The position numbers and the translations under genes are program-made. Below, piece after piece: positions 8,237-16,248 of a stretch of 64,000 nucleotides of DNA (position 1 is its first letter; each line of letters begins with the position of its first letter). The notes beneath the pieces are model-generated. The model did no database searches. It worked only from the letters and a program-made list of their open reading frames with translations, and was not told the origin of the DNA. Location of the stretch: the NCBI GenBank assembly GCA_937957765.1, contig CALFXG010000022.1, forward strand, positions 140,009-204,008. Reading direction: 5' to 3'. The stretch comes from Faecousia sp900553805. Lineage in GTDB: Bacteria; Bacillota; Clostridia; Oscillospirales; Oscillospiraceae.

Positions 8237-9256
8237 TTAGTAGTTGGCCTCGGCGTAAGCCTTGTCAACCTTCACGTAGTCAACCCAGTAGTAGTTGTCG
8301 ATCTCTTCGCCGTTCAGGGCAGCGATGGCAACTTCGACAGCCTTGTGGGACTGGCCAATGTGGTCGTTCAGCACGGTGCCGGTCATTTCGCCGGACTTGA
8401 TCAGCTGGACAGCCTCTTCCAGAGCGTCAACGCCCAGGACATAGATGTCTTCGCCCACGATGCGGCCGGCAGCCTCGATGGCAGCCACAGCACCCAGAGC
8501 CATGCCGTCGTTGTTGCAGAACACAACTTCCACGTCGTAGCCATGAGCAGTCAGCGCGTTGGCGGTCAGCTCCTGGCCCTTGGCCTGCTGCCAGTTACCA
8601 ACCTGGTCGTCCAGGCAGTTCACTTCGTAGCCGGCGTCTTCCAGCGCCTTGACGGAGAACTCAGTACGGTACTGGGCGTCGATGTTCTCGGGGTCGCCCT
8701 CGATCATGATGTAGTTGATCACGCCGTCGCCATTGATGTCGCCGTGATCGTCCAGAGCGGCAACAATCTCGCCCTGGAAGGTGCCGGACTGACGGGCGTC
8801 AGCGCCGACGTAGCAAACGCCGGGGTTATCCAGGATGCCCTCGTAGGCTTCGTCCAGGGTGTTGCCGTCGGCATCGTAGGCCAGAGGCTCACGGTTGATG
8901 AGGATCAGGGGGATACCGGCTTCCACCACCATGTCGATAACGGCATCGGCGGAGGAGGTCTGGACCAGGTTCAGGATGATGACATCCATGCCCTGGGTGA
9001 TGAAGTTCTGCACCTGGTTGGTCTGCTCGGCCATGTCGTTCTTGCCGTCGGCCATGGTGATGTCATACTTCACGGTGTCGGTTTCCAGGGTCTTGAAGTA
9101 GGCTTCGATCTCGTTGCGGTACAGGGTCATAAAGTTGTCGTCGAAGGTGTAGATGGAGCAGCCGACCTTATAGGTCTTGACCTCTTCGGCGGAGGCCATG
9201 CAGGCCAGGCTCATAACCATGATGACTGCCAGAATCATTGCGAGGATCTTCTTCAT
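8237..9256 (-). CDS. mglB: Galactose/glucose-type periplasmic-binding-family protein
   Basis: 339 residues. A signal peptide (about residues 1-23) ends in ASA|EE. The mature part is a type I periplasmic-binding fold: KVGCSIYTFDDNFM at the N-terminus, QNFITQGMDVIILNLV, IPLILINREP and CNNDGMALGAVAAIEAAGR. These match the galactose-binding MglB group. It captures sugar outside the membrane for MglA/MglC. The only Cys in the leader (SLAC) is not a good lipobox because the -3 position is Ser, so lipid anchoring, usual for Gram-positive binding proteins, is not evident. GGAGCG precedes the ATG, and a promoter lies at 9358-9386. Confidence 0.92.
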   Translation of the reverse strand: MKKILAMILAVIMVMSLACMASAEEVKTYKVGCSIYTFDDNFMTLYRNEIEAYFKTLETDTVKYDITMADGKNDMAEQTNQVQNFITQGMDVIILNLVQTSSADAVIDMVVEAGIPLILINREPLAYDADGNTLDEAYEGILDNPGVCYVGADARQSGTFQGEIVAALDDHGDINGDGVINYIMIEGDPENIDAQYRTEFSVKALEDAGYEVNCLDDQVGNWQQAKGQELTANALTAHGYDVEVVFCNNDGMALGAVAAIEAAGRIVGEDIYVLGVDALEEAVQLIKSGEMTGTVLNDHIGQSHKAVEVAIAALNGEEIDNYYWVDYVKVDKAYAEANY

Positions 9257-9357
9257 AGGATTTTACGCTCCTTTTTAAAATGATCGGGGATCCCCCGTTT
9301 TTTCCGAACACCGTCCGCCAATGCCAGCACTGGCGGCCCGACCTTCGGCCTGCTAAC

Positions 9358-9386
9358 ATTCTACCATTCATTTTAGATTCTGTCTA
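9358..9386 (-). promoter_or_regulatory. Promoter of the mglB-mglA-mglC operon
   Basis: Minus-strand TAGACA (9381-9386) and TAGAAT (9358-9363) with 17-bp spacing, about 100 bp before mglB. The leader contains a 6-bp hairpin CCGCCA / TGGCGG at 9316-9337. I saw no cre-like site with confidence. The rest of the 9257-9570 gap is AT-rich and holds only this promoter and the malic-enzyme promoter. Confidence 0.6.
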
Positions 9387-9506
9387 CTGCAATTTTACTA
9401 TTCCCGAATGTCACTTTATCCAATCTTTTATGCAATATTTTGTGAAACATTTTTTCTTGACACTATTCCTTGAGCGCCAATATTTCCTCCAATAGCCGCC
9501 GACGCA

Positions 9507-9534
9507 TTTACTTTTTGAAAATTTCCTGTATAAT
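9507..9534 (+). promoter_or_regulatory. Promoter of the malic enzyme gene
   Basis: Consensus -10 TATAAT at 9529-9534, with TTTACT at 9507-9512 sixteen bases upstream (4 of 6 matches). An alternative TTGACA at 9454-9459 lacks a good -10. Confidence 0.5.
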
Positions 9535-9570
9535 AGGCGTTGATAACAAAATGCAATTCAGGAGGTTACA

Positions 9571-10743
9571 ATGGATTACGCAAAGGAATCCCTGCGGCTG
9601 CATGGCCAGTGGAAGGGAAAAATTGAAATTCGGGCGGCGGTGCCGGTAGAGACAAAGGAGGACCTGTCCCTGGCCTATACCCCCGGCGTGGCCGCGCCCT
9701 GTCTGGAGATCCAGAAGGACATCAACAAATCCTATGAGCTGACCCGGCGGCACAACCTGTGCGCCGTGATCACCGACGGCTCCGCCGTGCTGGGTCTGGG
9801 CGATATCGGCCCCGAGGCAGGCATGCCGGTGATGGAGGGCAAGTGCGTCCTCTTCAAGGCCTTCGGCGATGTGGACGCCTTCCCGCTGTGCGTGAAGACC
9901 AAGGATGTGGATGAATTCGTCAACGCGGTATATCTGATCTCCGGCTCCTTCGGCGGCATCAATCTGGAGGATATTGCGGCTCCCCGCTGCTTTGAGATCG
10001 AGCGGAAGCTGAAGGAGAAGTGCGATATTCCCATCTTCCACGACGACCAGCACGGCACCGCCGTGATCACCCTGGCGGGCCTGCAGAACGCCCTGAAGGT
10101 GGTAGGCAAGCGGAAGGAGGATGTAAAGATCGTCACCTCCGGCGCAGGCGCCGCCGCCATCGCCATTGTGAAGCTGCTGCTCAGCGCCGGCTTCCGCAAC
10201 ATTGTGATGACCGACCGCACCGGGGCTATCTATCAGGGCCGCCCGGGTCTGAACTGGATCAAGGAAGAGATGGCCCAGGAGACCAATCCGCAAAAGGAAA
10301 CCGGCAAGCTTTCGGATGTGATCCGCGGCGCGGATGTGTTCATCGGCGTCTCCGCCCCCGGTACTCTGACCACCGAGATGGTGCGCACCATGGCCAAGGA
10401 TGCCATCGTGTTTGCCTGCGCCAATCCCACCCCGGAGATCTTCCCGGAGGATGCCAAGGCAGGCGGCGCGGCTGTCGTTTCCACCGGCCGCAGCGACTAC
10501 CCCAACCAGATCAACAACGTGCTGGCTTTCCCCGGCATTTTCCGGGGTGCCTTTGATGTCCGCGCCTCCGACATCAACGAGGAGATGAAGATGGCCGCCG
10601 CTCAGGCGCTGGCCGACCTGGTCTCCCCGGAGGAGCTGAGCGCCGACTATATCATCCCCGCCGCCTTTGACAAGCGGGTGGGTCCCGCCGTGGCCAAGGC
10701 CGTGGCCGAAGCCGCCCGGCGTTCCGGCGTGGCAAGGATCTGA
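9571..10743 (+). CDS. NAD(P)-dependent malic enzyme (malate to pyruvate and CO2)
   Basis: 390 residues, the length of the short bacterial malic enzymes without the phosphotransacetylase domain. Motifs: LAYTPGVAAPC near residue 31, ITDGSAVLGLGDIGP near 67, IFHDDQHGTAVI (metal site) near 155, the nucleotide-binding VTSGAGAAAIAIVKLL near 189, and FACANPTPEI near 280. The enzyme oxidatively decarboxylates malate and supplies pyruvate plus reducing power. CAGGAGG lies eight bases before the ATG. It is monocistronic with its own promoter and terminator. Preference for NAD or NADP cannot be decided here. Confidence 0.93.
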   Translation: MDYAKESLRLHGQWKGKIEIRAAVPVETKEDLSLAYTPGVAAPCLEIQKDINKSYELTRRHNLCAVITDGSAVLGLGDIGPEAGMPVMEGKCVLFKAFGDVDAFPLCVKTKDVDEFVNAVYLISGSFGGINLEDIAAPRCFEIERKLKEKCDIPIFHDDQHGTAVITLAGLQNALKVVGKRKEDVKIVTSGAGAAAIAIVKLLLSAGFRNIVMTDRTGAIYQGRPGLNWIKEEMAQETNPQKETGKLSDVIRGADVFIGVSAPGTLTTEMVRTMAKDAIVFACANPTPEIFPEDAKAGGAAVVSTGRSDYPNQINNVLAFPGIFRGAFDVRASDINEEMKMAAAQALADLVSPEELSADYIIPAAFDKRVGPAVAKAVAEAARRSGVARI

Positions 10744-10763
10744 TTTCTTTCCGCCGCATAAAA

Positions 10764-10800
10764 GATGGCTGCCTCAAATGCGAGGCAGCCATCCTGTTCT
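10764..10800. terminator. Bidirectional terminator between malic enzyme and the secreted Cys-pair gene
   Basis: A perfect 12-bp stem GATGGCTGCCTC / GAGGCAGCCATC with a 6-base loop; TTTT follows on the minus strand and CTGTTCT on the plus strand. Confidence 0.8.
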
Positions 10801-10812
10801 ATTGGGGGTTCA

Positions 10813-11721
10813 TTACTTCGCAGCTTCTGCCGCAACGGGGACCAGGTGCAGGATGCGCACAGGGATGCGGTCCTCCCACTTGAGGGCGGCAAAGTCCAGG
10901 TTGAAGGTCGCGCCGCTGGCCTTGCTGGTGACCTCCAGCTCGGTCTCGTTGCCGTCGGCATCCAACAGCATCAGCTTGTAACCGTCCAGCACGTCGGCAG
11001 GGACGGTAAAGTCGGTGGAACCGGTGTCCAGCACCAGGCGGGCGTCGAACTCAAAGCCCACGCTCATGATCTTCTCACCGTTGCTCAGGTCGCCTACCCG
11101 CAGGACCAGATCACCCTCGGGGGTCCAGCCGGTGATGGGCTTGGTGGTGGTCTCATTGACCAGCTCCAGCTGGGTGCCGTCGCTGGTCTCGCCGCACACG
11201 GGGCAGATATAGTAGTCTTCGCCGTTCAGGGTGAAATCCCACTTGACGCAGTCGGTGGTCTTGACATGCTCGCAGCCGGTGCGCTTACAGGGAGCGCTCA
11301 TCTTATCGTCGCCCACGGGGTTCCAGACGTCGTACCAGTGGGAGAGTTTCCCGACGATCTCGTCCTTGTGCTCAAACTTGCACAGCTTGCAGGTATGCAG
11401 GGTGTAGCCGTCGGCGTCACAGGTGGGGGCGACGACCTTGGTCTCGAAGGCGTGGGGCGTGGCATCCACGAAGCTGCCGTTGTTCATCCGCATGATGGAA
11501 TGGCCGTTGTTGCAGGCGTACACCCGGGCGCACTCGGAATCGGTGAGCTTGACCCAGCTGTTCGTGGCATGGATGCCCGTAAACACCAGGCCGTTCTTCT
11601 CGCACTGGGCGCAGCTGGTAATGGGGTCCGCACCCGTTGCCATAGCCGCGCCGCAGAGGGCGATGGCCATCACAGCCACCAGCGCCGCAGAAAACAAGCG
11701 TTTAAAAAGATTCTTTTTCAT
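10813..11721 (-). CDS. Secreted protein with paired cysteines (zinc-ribbon-like), unknown function
   Basis: 302 residues from the ATG at 11721 (AGGAGG eight bases upstream). A signal peptide with core ALVAVMAIALCGAAMA is followed by several CxxC-type pairs: CAQC, CDADGYTLHTCKLC, CKRTGCEH, CPVC. A C-terminal half without cysteines follows, with beta-strand character (EGDLVLRVGDLSNG, VLDGYKLMLLDADGNE). The repeated Cys pairs interspersed with His suggest metal-binding or disulfide-linked ribbons outside the membrane. I recognise no named family. It stands alone, with its own promoter at 11841-11869. Confidence 0.75.
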   Translation of the reverse strand: MKKNLFKRLFSAALVAVMAIALCGAAMATGADPITSCAQCEKNGLVFTGIHATNSWVKLTDSECARVYACNNGHSIMRMNNGSFVDATPHAFETKVVAPTCDADGYTLHTCKLCKFEHKDEIVGKLSHWYDVWNPVGDDKMSAPCKRTGCEHVKTTDCVKWDFTLNGEDYYICPVCGETSDGTQLELVNETTTKPITGWTPEGDLVLRVGDLSNGEKIMSVGFEFDARLVLDTGSTDFTVPADVLDGYKLMLLDADGNETELEVTSKASGATFNLDFAALKWEDRIPVRILHLVPVAAEAAK

Positions 11722-11840
11722 TTTGCTTCCTCCTTTTATGTTGCCTCTTTCCGGGCTTTTCAGCATTACTGCCTCAAAGCTCCTTTGGACAGGTCCGCCG
11801 GTGCGCCGGCGGGCATCAGGGATTGCCTTCCCTTTGGAAT

Positions 11841-11869
11841 ATTCTACCACTACCCGGCGTTTTTTTCAA
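11841..11869 (-). promoter_or_regulatory. Promoter of the secreted Cys-pair gene
   Basis: Minus-strand TTGAAA (11864-11869), 17-bp spacer and TAGAAT (11841-11846). The leader of about 110 bases contains a GC-rich stem at 11793-11815. Confidence 0.6.
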
Positions 11870-11925
11870 GCGGAGAAATGGATTCTTAAGATTTATTAAA
11901 GAATTGTTATTCGGAATGCGATAAT

Positions 11926-11951
11926 CCCCCCTGCCTCGATGGGCAGGGGGG
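11926..11951 (-). terminator. Terminator at the end of the ribosomal cluster
   Basis: A 10-bp stem CCCCCCTGCC / GGCAGGGGGG with a short loop lies 24 bp past the rplQ stop. The following minus-strand bases (ATTATCG) are only weakly T-rich. Confidence 0.65.
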
Positions 11952-11975
11952 AAAGAAATATCAGGAAGCCTGGAT

Positions 11976-12317
11976 TTAAACCAGCTCGATGACTGCCATC
12001 TCAGCAGCATCGCCGCGGCGTTCGCCGGTGCGGGTCACTCTGGTGTAGCCGCCGTTGCGGTCAGCGTACTTGGGAGCGATCTCCTTGAACAGCTTATGAG
12101 CCACATCCTCTTTGGTGATGAATGACAGAGCCATGCGGTAAGCGGCCAGATTGCCCTTCTTACCCAGGGTGATCATCTTCTCAACAACGGGCTGCACTTC
12201 CTTGGCGCGATAGAAAGTGGTTTCCATCTTGCCATTGTCGAGCAGGTCGGTGACCTGCTGGCGCAGCAGAGCCTTTCTCTGAGCGCTGGTCTTACCCAGC
12301 TTACGAGTGCCGAACAT
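11976..12317 (-). CDS. rplQ: Large-subunit ribosomal protein L17
   Basis: 113 residues, the short bacterial L17. It starts MFGTRKLGKTSAQRKALLR and ends TRTGERRGDAAEMAVIELV, both diagnostic. It binds near the peptide exit tunnel. It is the last gene of the cluster, 24 bp after rpoA, with AAGGAGGAAACG before the ATG. The ecf transporter and truA genes that often follow rplQ in Clostridia are not present here; a terminator and an unrelated gene follow. Confidence 0.97.
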   Translation of the reverse strand: MFGTRKLGKTSAQRKALLRQQVTDLLDNGKMETTFYRAKEVQPVVEKMITLGKKGNLAAYRMALSFITKEDVAHKLFKEIAPKYADRNGGYTRVTRTGERRGDAAEMAVIELV

Positions 12318-12341
12318 GAACGTTTCCTCCTTCTTAAAAGG

Positions 12342-13304
12342 TTAGTTGTTGCTGCCAGTATTTTCTTCGCTGGCCAGGGACAAGCCCATCATTTCCAGCT
12401 TCTTCTGGACCTCGTCCAGGGATTTCTTGCCCATGTTGCGCACACGCATCATGTCCTCGCCGGTCTTGTTGATCAGGTCGGCCACGGTGTTGATGTTGGC
12501 GCGCTTCAGGCAGTTGAAGCTGCGGACGGACAAATCCAGTTCATCGATGGTCATGGACAGCTTCGCATCCGGGCGATCGGGGGCCTTCTCCACCACGGTG
12601 GAGCTGGTGGCCACAGCATCGGACAGGTTGGTAAACACCGTCAGATGATCGCTGAGGATCTTCGCGCCCAGGGACACGGCGTCCTTGGCGGAGATGGTGG
12701 AATCGGTCCAAACCTCGAGCGTCAGCTTGTCGTAGTCGGTCTTATCGCCGACACGGGTCGGCTCCACCGTGTAGTTCACCTTGGTAACAGGGGAATAGAT
12801 GGAGTCGATGGGAATCACACCAATTACGGTCTGAGGCGTTTTGTTCCGATCGGAGGAAACATAGCCTCTGCCCTGGGACATGGTGATCTCCATATTGAAA
12901 GTGGCATCCTCGCCCAGCGTGCAGATATGCAGCTCGGGATTGAGGATCTCGACCTCGGCATCCGCCTTGATGTCGCCGGCCGTGACTTCGCAGGGGCCGA
13001 CCGCATCAATGTGAACTGTTTTGATGCCGGAGCAGTGCAGCTTGGGGGTGATTCGCTTGACGTTCAGCACGATCTCCGTCACATCCTCGGTCACGCCGGG
13101 GATGGTGGAGAACTCATGCTGCACGCCCTGGATCTTCACCGAGGTGGCTGCATAGCCGGGCAGGCTGGACAGCAGGATCCTGCGCAGGGAATTGCCCAGG
13201 GTCATGCCGTAGCCGCGCTCCAGAGGCTCCACGACGTACTTGCCGTAGGAGATGTTCTCAGTGGAATCAAAGCAGCTGATGCGAGGCTTTTCAATTTCTA
13301 CCAT
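12342..13304 (-). CDS. rpoA: RNA polymerase alpha subunit
   Basis: 320 residues. The N-terminal assembly domain (1 to about 230) carries GYGMTLGNSLRRILLSSLPG. A linker leads to the C-terminal DNA/activator-binding domain (about 250-315) with the helix-hairpin-helix region LKRANINTVADLINKTGEDM. It nucleates core RNA polymerase assembly. It has AGGAGGG upstream and follows rpsD after a 78-bp gap that contains a hairpin, as in the alpha operon of most Firmicutes. Confidence 0.97.
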   Translation of the reverse strand: MVEIEKPRISCFDSTENISYGKYVVEPLERGYGMTLGNSLRRILLSSLPGYAATSVKIQGVQHEFSTIPGVTEDVTEIVLNVKRITPKLHCSGIKTVHIDAVGPCEVTAGDIKADAEVEILNPELHICTLGEDATFNMEITMSQGRGYVSSDRNKTPQTVIGVIPIDSIYSPVTKVNYTVEPTRVGDKTDYDKLTLEVWTDSTISAKDAVSLGAKILSDHLTVFTNLSDAVATSSTVVEKAPDRPDAKLSMTIDELDLSVRSFNCLKRANINTVADLINKTGEDMMRVRNMGKKSLDEVQKKLEMMGLSLASEENTGSNN

Positions 13305-13327
13305 GAATCAAAACCCTCCTTAATAGT

Positions 13328-13347
13328 GTGGGGAGCCAGCTCCCCAC
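13328..13347 (-). other. Intercistronic hairpin between rpsD and rpoA
   Basis: A perfect 9-bp palindrome GTGGGGAGC / GCTCCCCAC with a 2-base loop and no T-run. It could be an RNA processing or stability element separating the ribosomal-protein and polymerase messages. Confidence 0.5.
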
Positions 13348-13382
13348 GAAGCAGATATGCGGACAGACAGGGGGGAAGATTA

Positions 13383-13979
13383 TTACTTGGAGTACAACTC
13401 GACGATGAGGTGCACAGCGATATCGAAGTCGATATCCGCCTTGGTGGGCATAGCAATAACCTTGCCCTGGAGGGTGTTTTTATCACGATCCAGCCACTTG
13501 GGAGCAGCAACAAATGCATCGTCTTCCTTCAGCTTCTTGAAGAAGTTGTTGGAAACGCTCTTCTCGCTGACAGCCACCACATCGCCCACCTTGATCAGGT
13601 AGCTGGGGATGTTGACGCGGTTGCCATTGACGGTGAAATGACCATGGTTGACCAGCTGACGGGCCTGACGGCGGGAGTTGGCAAAGCCCAGACGGTACAC
13701 AACGTTGTCCAGGCGGCGCTCCACGAAGGTCAGCAGCTCTTCGCCGGTGTTGCCTTCCATGCGGGAGGCCTTCTCGTAGTAGTTACGGAACTGCTTCTCC
13801 TGGATGCCGTAAACGAACTTGACCTTCTGCTTCTCGGTCAGCTGAGTAGCATACTCAGACTTCTTAGCTCTTCTCTGGCCGCCGGGGTTCTTGTTGGAAG
13901 TCTTGGAATAACCCATTGCGGCAGGAGAAACGCCCAGCGTTCTGCAACGCTTCAGCACGGGCTGCATATTTTTAGCCAT
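13383..13979 (-). CDS. rpsD: Small-subunit ribosomal protein S4
   Basis: 198 residues. Conserved S4 N-terminus (KRCRTLGVSP, GYSKTSNKNPGGQRRAKKSEY) and an S4 RNA-binding domain around residues 90-155 (RRLDNVVYRLGFANSRRQARQLVNHGH). Only one Cys is present, so this is the zinc-free form. S4 is a primary 16S rRNA binder and in many bacteria the autogenous repressor of its operon. It lies 26 bp downstream of rpsK, with AGGAGG before the ATG. Confidence 0.97.
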   Translation of the reverse strand: MAKNMQPVLKRCRTLGVSPAAMGYSKTSNKNPGGQRRAKKSEYATQLTEKQKVKFVYGIQEKQFRNYYEKASRMEGNTGEELLTFVERRLDNVVYRLGFANSRRQARQLVNHGHFTVNGNRVNIPSYLIKVGDVVAVSEKSVSNNFFKKLKEDDAFVAAPKWLDRDKNTLQGKVIAMPTKADIDFDIAVHLIVELYSK

Positions 13980-14005
13980 AACGCAAAATTCCTCCTATAG
14001 CGTAA

Positions 14006-14404
14006 TCAGACACGACGTCTCTTGGGGGGACGGCAGCCATTGTGAGCAATGGGGGTGACGTCCTTAATCATAACGACTTCCAGGCCGGCAGTCTGCAAAG
14101 CGCGGATGGCGGCTTCACGTCCCTGGCCAGGGCCTTTCACGTAGACCTCAACAGTCTTCAGGCCGTATTCCATCGCAGCCTTTGCAGCGGTCTCAGCAGC
14201 AGTCTGAGCGGCATAGGGGGTGGACTTACGGGAGCCACGGAAGCCCAGTCCGCCGGAGGAAGCCCAGGAAAGAGCATTGCCATCCAGATCGGTGATGGTC
14301 ACCATGGTGTTGTTGAAGGAGGAACGGATATGTGCCGCACCCTTCTCTACTACTTTGCGCTCGCGACGGCGCTTGACGACTTTCTTAGCAGTTTTAGCAG
14401 CCAT
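14006..14404 (-). CDS. rpsK: Small-subunit ribosomal protein S11
   Basis: 132 residues with the S11 signatures GAAHIRSSFNNTMVTITD, GLGFRGSRKSTPYAAQ and the C-terminal PIAHNGCRPPKRRRV. It forms part of the 30S platform. It sits in the standard order rpsM-rpsK-rpsD, 15 bp after rpsM, with AGGAGG seven bases before the ATG. Confidence 0.97.
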   Translation of the reverse strand: MAAKTAKKVVKRRRERKVVEKGAAHIRSSFNNTMVTITDLDGNALSWASSGGLGFRGSRKSTPYAAQTAAETAAKAAMEYGLKTVEVYVKGPGQGREAAIRALQTAGLEVVMIKDVTPIAHNGCRPPKRRRV

Positions 14405-14419
14405 TGTACATATCCCTCC

Positions 14420-14788
14420 TTACTTCTTCTTGTTCGCAATGGTCTTCTTGGGGCCCTTGCGGGTACGGGCGTTGGTCTTGGTGCGCTGACCGTGGACAGG
14501 CAGGCCACGGCGATGGCGCAGGCCGCGATAGCAGCCGATCTCGGACAGACGCTTGATGTTCATCGCGGTCTCACGGCGCAGGTCGCCCTCGATGAGATAG
14601 TGATGCTCAATGGCCTCACGCAGCTGGGCCTCCTGCTCGTCGGTCAGATCCTTGACGCGGGTATCGGGGTCGATACCGGTGGTCTTCAGGACCTGAGAAG
14701 CGCGGGCAGGTCCGATGCCGTAGATATAGGTCAGAGCCACTTCGATCCGCTTGTCGCGGGGAAGATCAATACCAGAAATACGTGCCAT
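14420..14788 (-). CDS. rpsM: Small-subunit ribosomal protein S13
   Basis: 122 residues. N-terminus MARISGIDLPRDKRIEVALT, helix-two-turn-helix region YIYGIGPARASQVLK, and the basic tail RHRRGLPVHGQRTKTNARTR. It contacts the P-site tRNA and the intersubunit bridge at the 30S head. It follows rpmJ by 20 bp with AGGAGG upstream of its ATG. Confidence 0.97.
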   Translation of the reverse strand: MARISGIDLPRDKRIEVALTYIYGIGPARASQVLKTTGIDPDTRVKDLTDEQEAQLREAIEHHYLIEGDLRRETAMNIKRLSEIGCYRGLRHRRGLPVHGQRTKTNARTRKGPKKTIANKKK

Positions 14789-14808
14789 AACTTTCTCAGC
14801 ACCTCCTA

Positions 14809-14922
14809 TTAGCCTTGTCTCTGCTTATGCTTGGGGTTTTCGCAAATTACCATTACGCGACCCTTGCGCTTGATGATCTTGCATTTTTCGCACATGGGTT
14901 TAACGGACGGTCTTACCTTCAT
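14809..14922 (-). CDS. rpmJ: Large-subunit ribosomal protein L36 (zinc-binding C+ form)
   Basis: 37 residues, beginning MKVRPSVKPMCEKCKIIK and ending NPKHKQRQG. It has the full zinc ligand set: C11, C14, C27 and H32. L36 binds 23S rRNA in the large subunit. It lies between infA and rpsM as in most Firmicutes; TGGAGG precedes the ATG at 14922. The complete ligand set means this is the zinc-dependent rather than the zinc-free paralogue. Confidence 0.96.
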   Translation of the reverse strand: MKVRPSVKPMCEKCKIIKRKGRVMVICENPKHKQRQG

Positions 14923-14960
14923 ACTGTTTAACCTCCATATGAGAAATCGATTCTCTTGTT

Positions 14961-15182
14961 TTACTTGCTTCTCCAGGTGATCCGGCCCTGGGTCAGATCA
15001 TACGGAGACATTTGAACGGTTACCTTGTCACCGGGCAAGATCTTAATGAAATTCATTCGGAGCCTGCCGGAAATGTGTGCCAGAATGCTGTGTCCATTGC
15101 CGATGTCAACCTTGAACATTGCATTGGGCAGTGCATCAGTTACGATGCCCTCAAGTTCGATTACGTCGTCTTTCGCAGCCAA
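14961..15182 (-). CDS. infA: Translation initiation factor IF-1 (TTG start)
   Basis: 73 residues, an S1-like OB-fold: AAKDDVIELEGIVTDALPN, GNGHSILAHISGRLRMNFIK, LPGDKVTVQMSPYDL. The start codon is TTG at 15182. AGGAGG ends eight bases upstream, and no in-frame ATG gives the conserved N-terminus. An out-of-frame ATG (15183-15185) sits just before it and would read only a short peptide. IF-1 occupies the A site during initiation. The ribosome site overlaps the TAG of the preceding KOW gene, which suggests coupling. Confidence 0.96.
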   Translation of the reverse strand: MAAKDDVIELEGIVTDALPNAMFKVDIGNGHSILAHISGRLRMNFIKILPGDKVTVQMSPYDLTQGRITWRSK

Positions 15183-15186
15183 GTCA

Positions 15187-15489
15187 TTAACCTCCTAGGT
15201 TGTGTGCTTGCATCCCCCGGCTTAAGAAAGCCAGGTCTCTTCGTAATTCGCCGTTGAGCACTTTGTCGCCGGAGAGCAATTTCGCGGCAACTCTGGTCTC
15301 AGATCGAAGTACTTTCTCTACGTGCTTTTGCTTCTTCCTTTTGGGGGCCTCCAGGGTGCGATTCCTGCCGTTGGCCAGCAGGAGGAACCCCTCCTCCTGA
15401 CCGATGACGTAAAACCATTCGCCCTGATCGCGCCCCTGCCGGGAAATCACCACATCCGAGATTTGAAATCCCGAGTTATCTGGATCCAT
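15187..15489 (-). CDS. KOW-domain RNA-binding protein (L14e-like)
   Basis: 100 residues. The N-terminal half has the KOW/SH3-like pattern (SDVVISRQGRDQGEWFYVIG), followed by a highly basic stretch EAPKRKKQKHV. Proteins of this type are encoded between map and infA throughout the Clostridia and are annotated as KOW-domain or L14e-like RNA-binding proteins; the exact role is not established. It lies 3 bp after map and 4 bp before infA, deep inside the ribosomal operon, so a ribosome- or rRNA-linked role is a reasonable inference. Confidence 0.85.
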   Translation of the reverse strand: MDPDNSGFQISDVVISRQGRDQGEWFYVIGQEEGFLLLANGRNRTLEAPKRKKQKHVEKVLRSETRVAAKLLSGDKVLNGELRRDLAFLSRGMQAHNLGG

Positions 15490-15492
15490 AGA

Positions 15493-16248
15493 TCAAAGTC
15501 CTTCGGTGACGGTGAGTATTTCCGGCTCGCCGTCGGTGATGAGTACAGTATTTTCATAGTGAGCAGCCAGCTTGCCGTCGGCGGTCACCGTGGTCCAGCC
15601 ATCGGAGAGCACCTTCACCTGATAGGTTCCGACGTTCACCATAGGCTCCACCGCAATGGTCATACCAGGCAGAAGCCTGGGGCCGCGGCCGGGTGCGCCG
15701 TAGTTGGGCACCTCCGGCTCCTCATGCAGCTGCCGGCCTACGCCGTGACCCACGAAGTCCCGCACAACTGCAAAACCGTTAGACTCCACATACGTCTGGA
15801 CTGCATGGGAGATATCTTGCACCCGGTTGCCTTTGGTAGCGAATTTGATCCCCTCAAAGAAGGACTGCTTCGTTACATCAATAAGCCTCTGGGCTTCGGT
15901 GCTGATGGCACCACAGGCATAGGTAGCGGCACAATCGCCATGAAATCCCTTATAGAACGCACCCACGTCCACGGATACGATGTCCCCTTCCTTCAGGATG
16001 TAGCCACCCGGAATTCCGTGGATGATCACATTGTTGACGCTGATGCAGGCACTTGCAGGGAAGCCGTTGTAGTTCAGGAACGACGGTTTTGCGCCCTGAC
16101 TGACGATATAATCGTGCACGGCCCGATCTATTGCTTTCGTGGATACGCCGGGTTTTACCAATTCCCCTGCCAAGGCACGGGCTGCCGCGGTAATTTTACA
16201 AGCCTGGCGCATACAGGAAAGCTCTCGTTCATTTTTGATTGAGATCAT
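15493..16248 (-). CDS. map: Methionine aminopeptidase type I
   Basis: 251 residues from the ATG at 16248, which overlaps the adk stop in an ATGA junction; AAAGG precedes it. Typical N-terminus MISIKNERELSCMRQACKI. Metal ligands appear in DVGAFYKGFHGDCAAT (two Asp), GHGVGRQLHEEP (His) and the downstream Glu residues in AVEPMV and NTVLITDGEPE. It removes initiator Met from nascent chains. Its place between adk and infA is standard in Firmicutes. Confidence 0.95.
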   Translation of the reverse strand: MISIKNERELSCMRQACKITAAARALAGELVKPGVSTKAIDRAVHDYIVSQGAKPSFLNYNGFPASACISVNNVIIHGIPGGYILKEGDIVSVDVGAFYKGFHGDCAATYACGAISTEAQRLIDVTKQSFFEGIKFATKGNRVQDISHAVQTYVESNGFAVVRDFVGHGVGRQLHEEPEVPNYGAPGRGPRLLPGMTIAVEPMVNVGTYQVKVLSDGWTTVTADGKLAAHYENTVLITDGEPEILTVTEGL

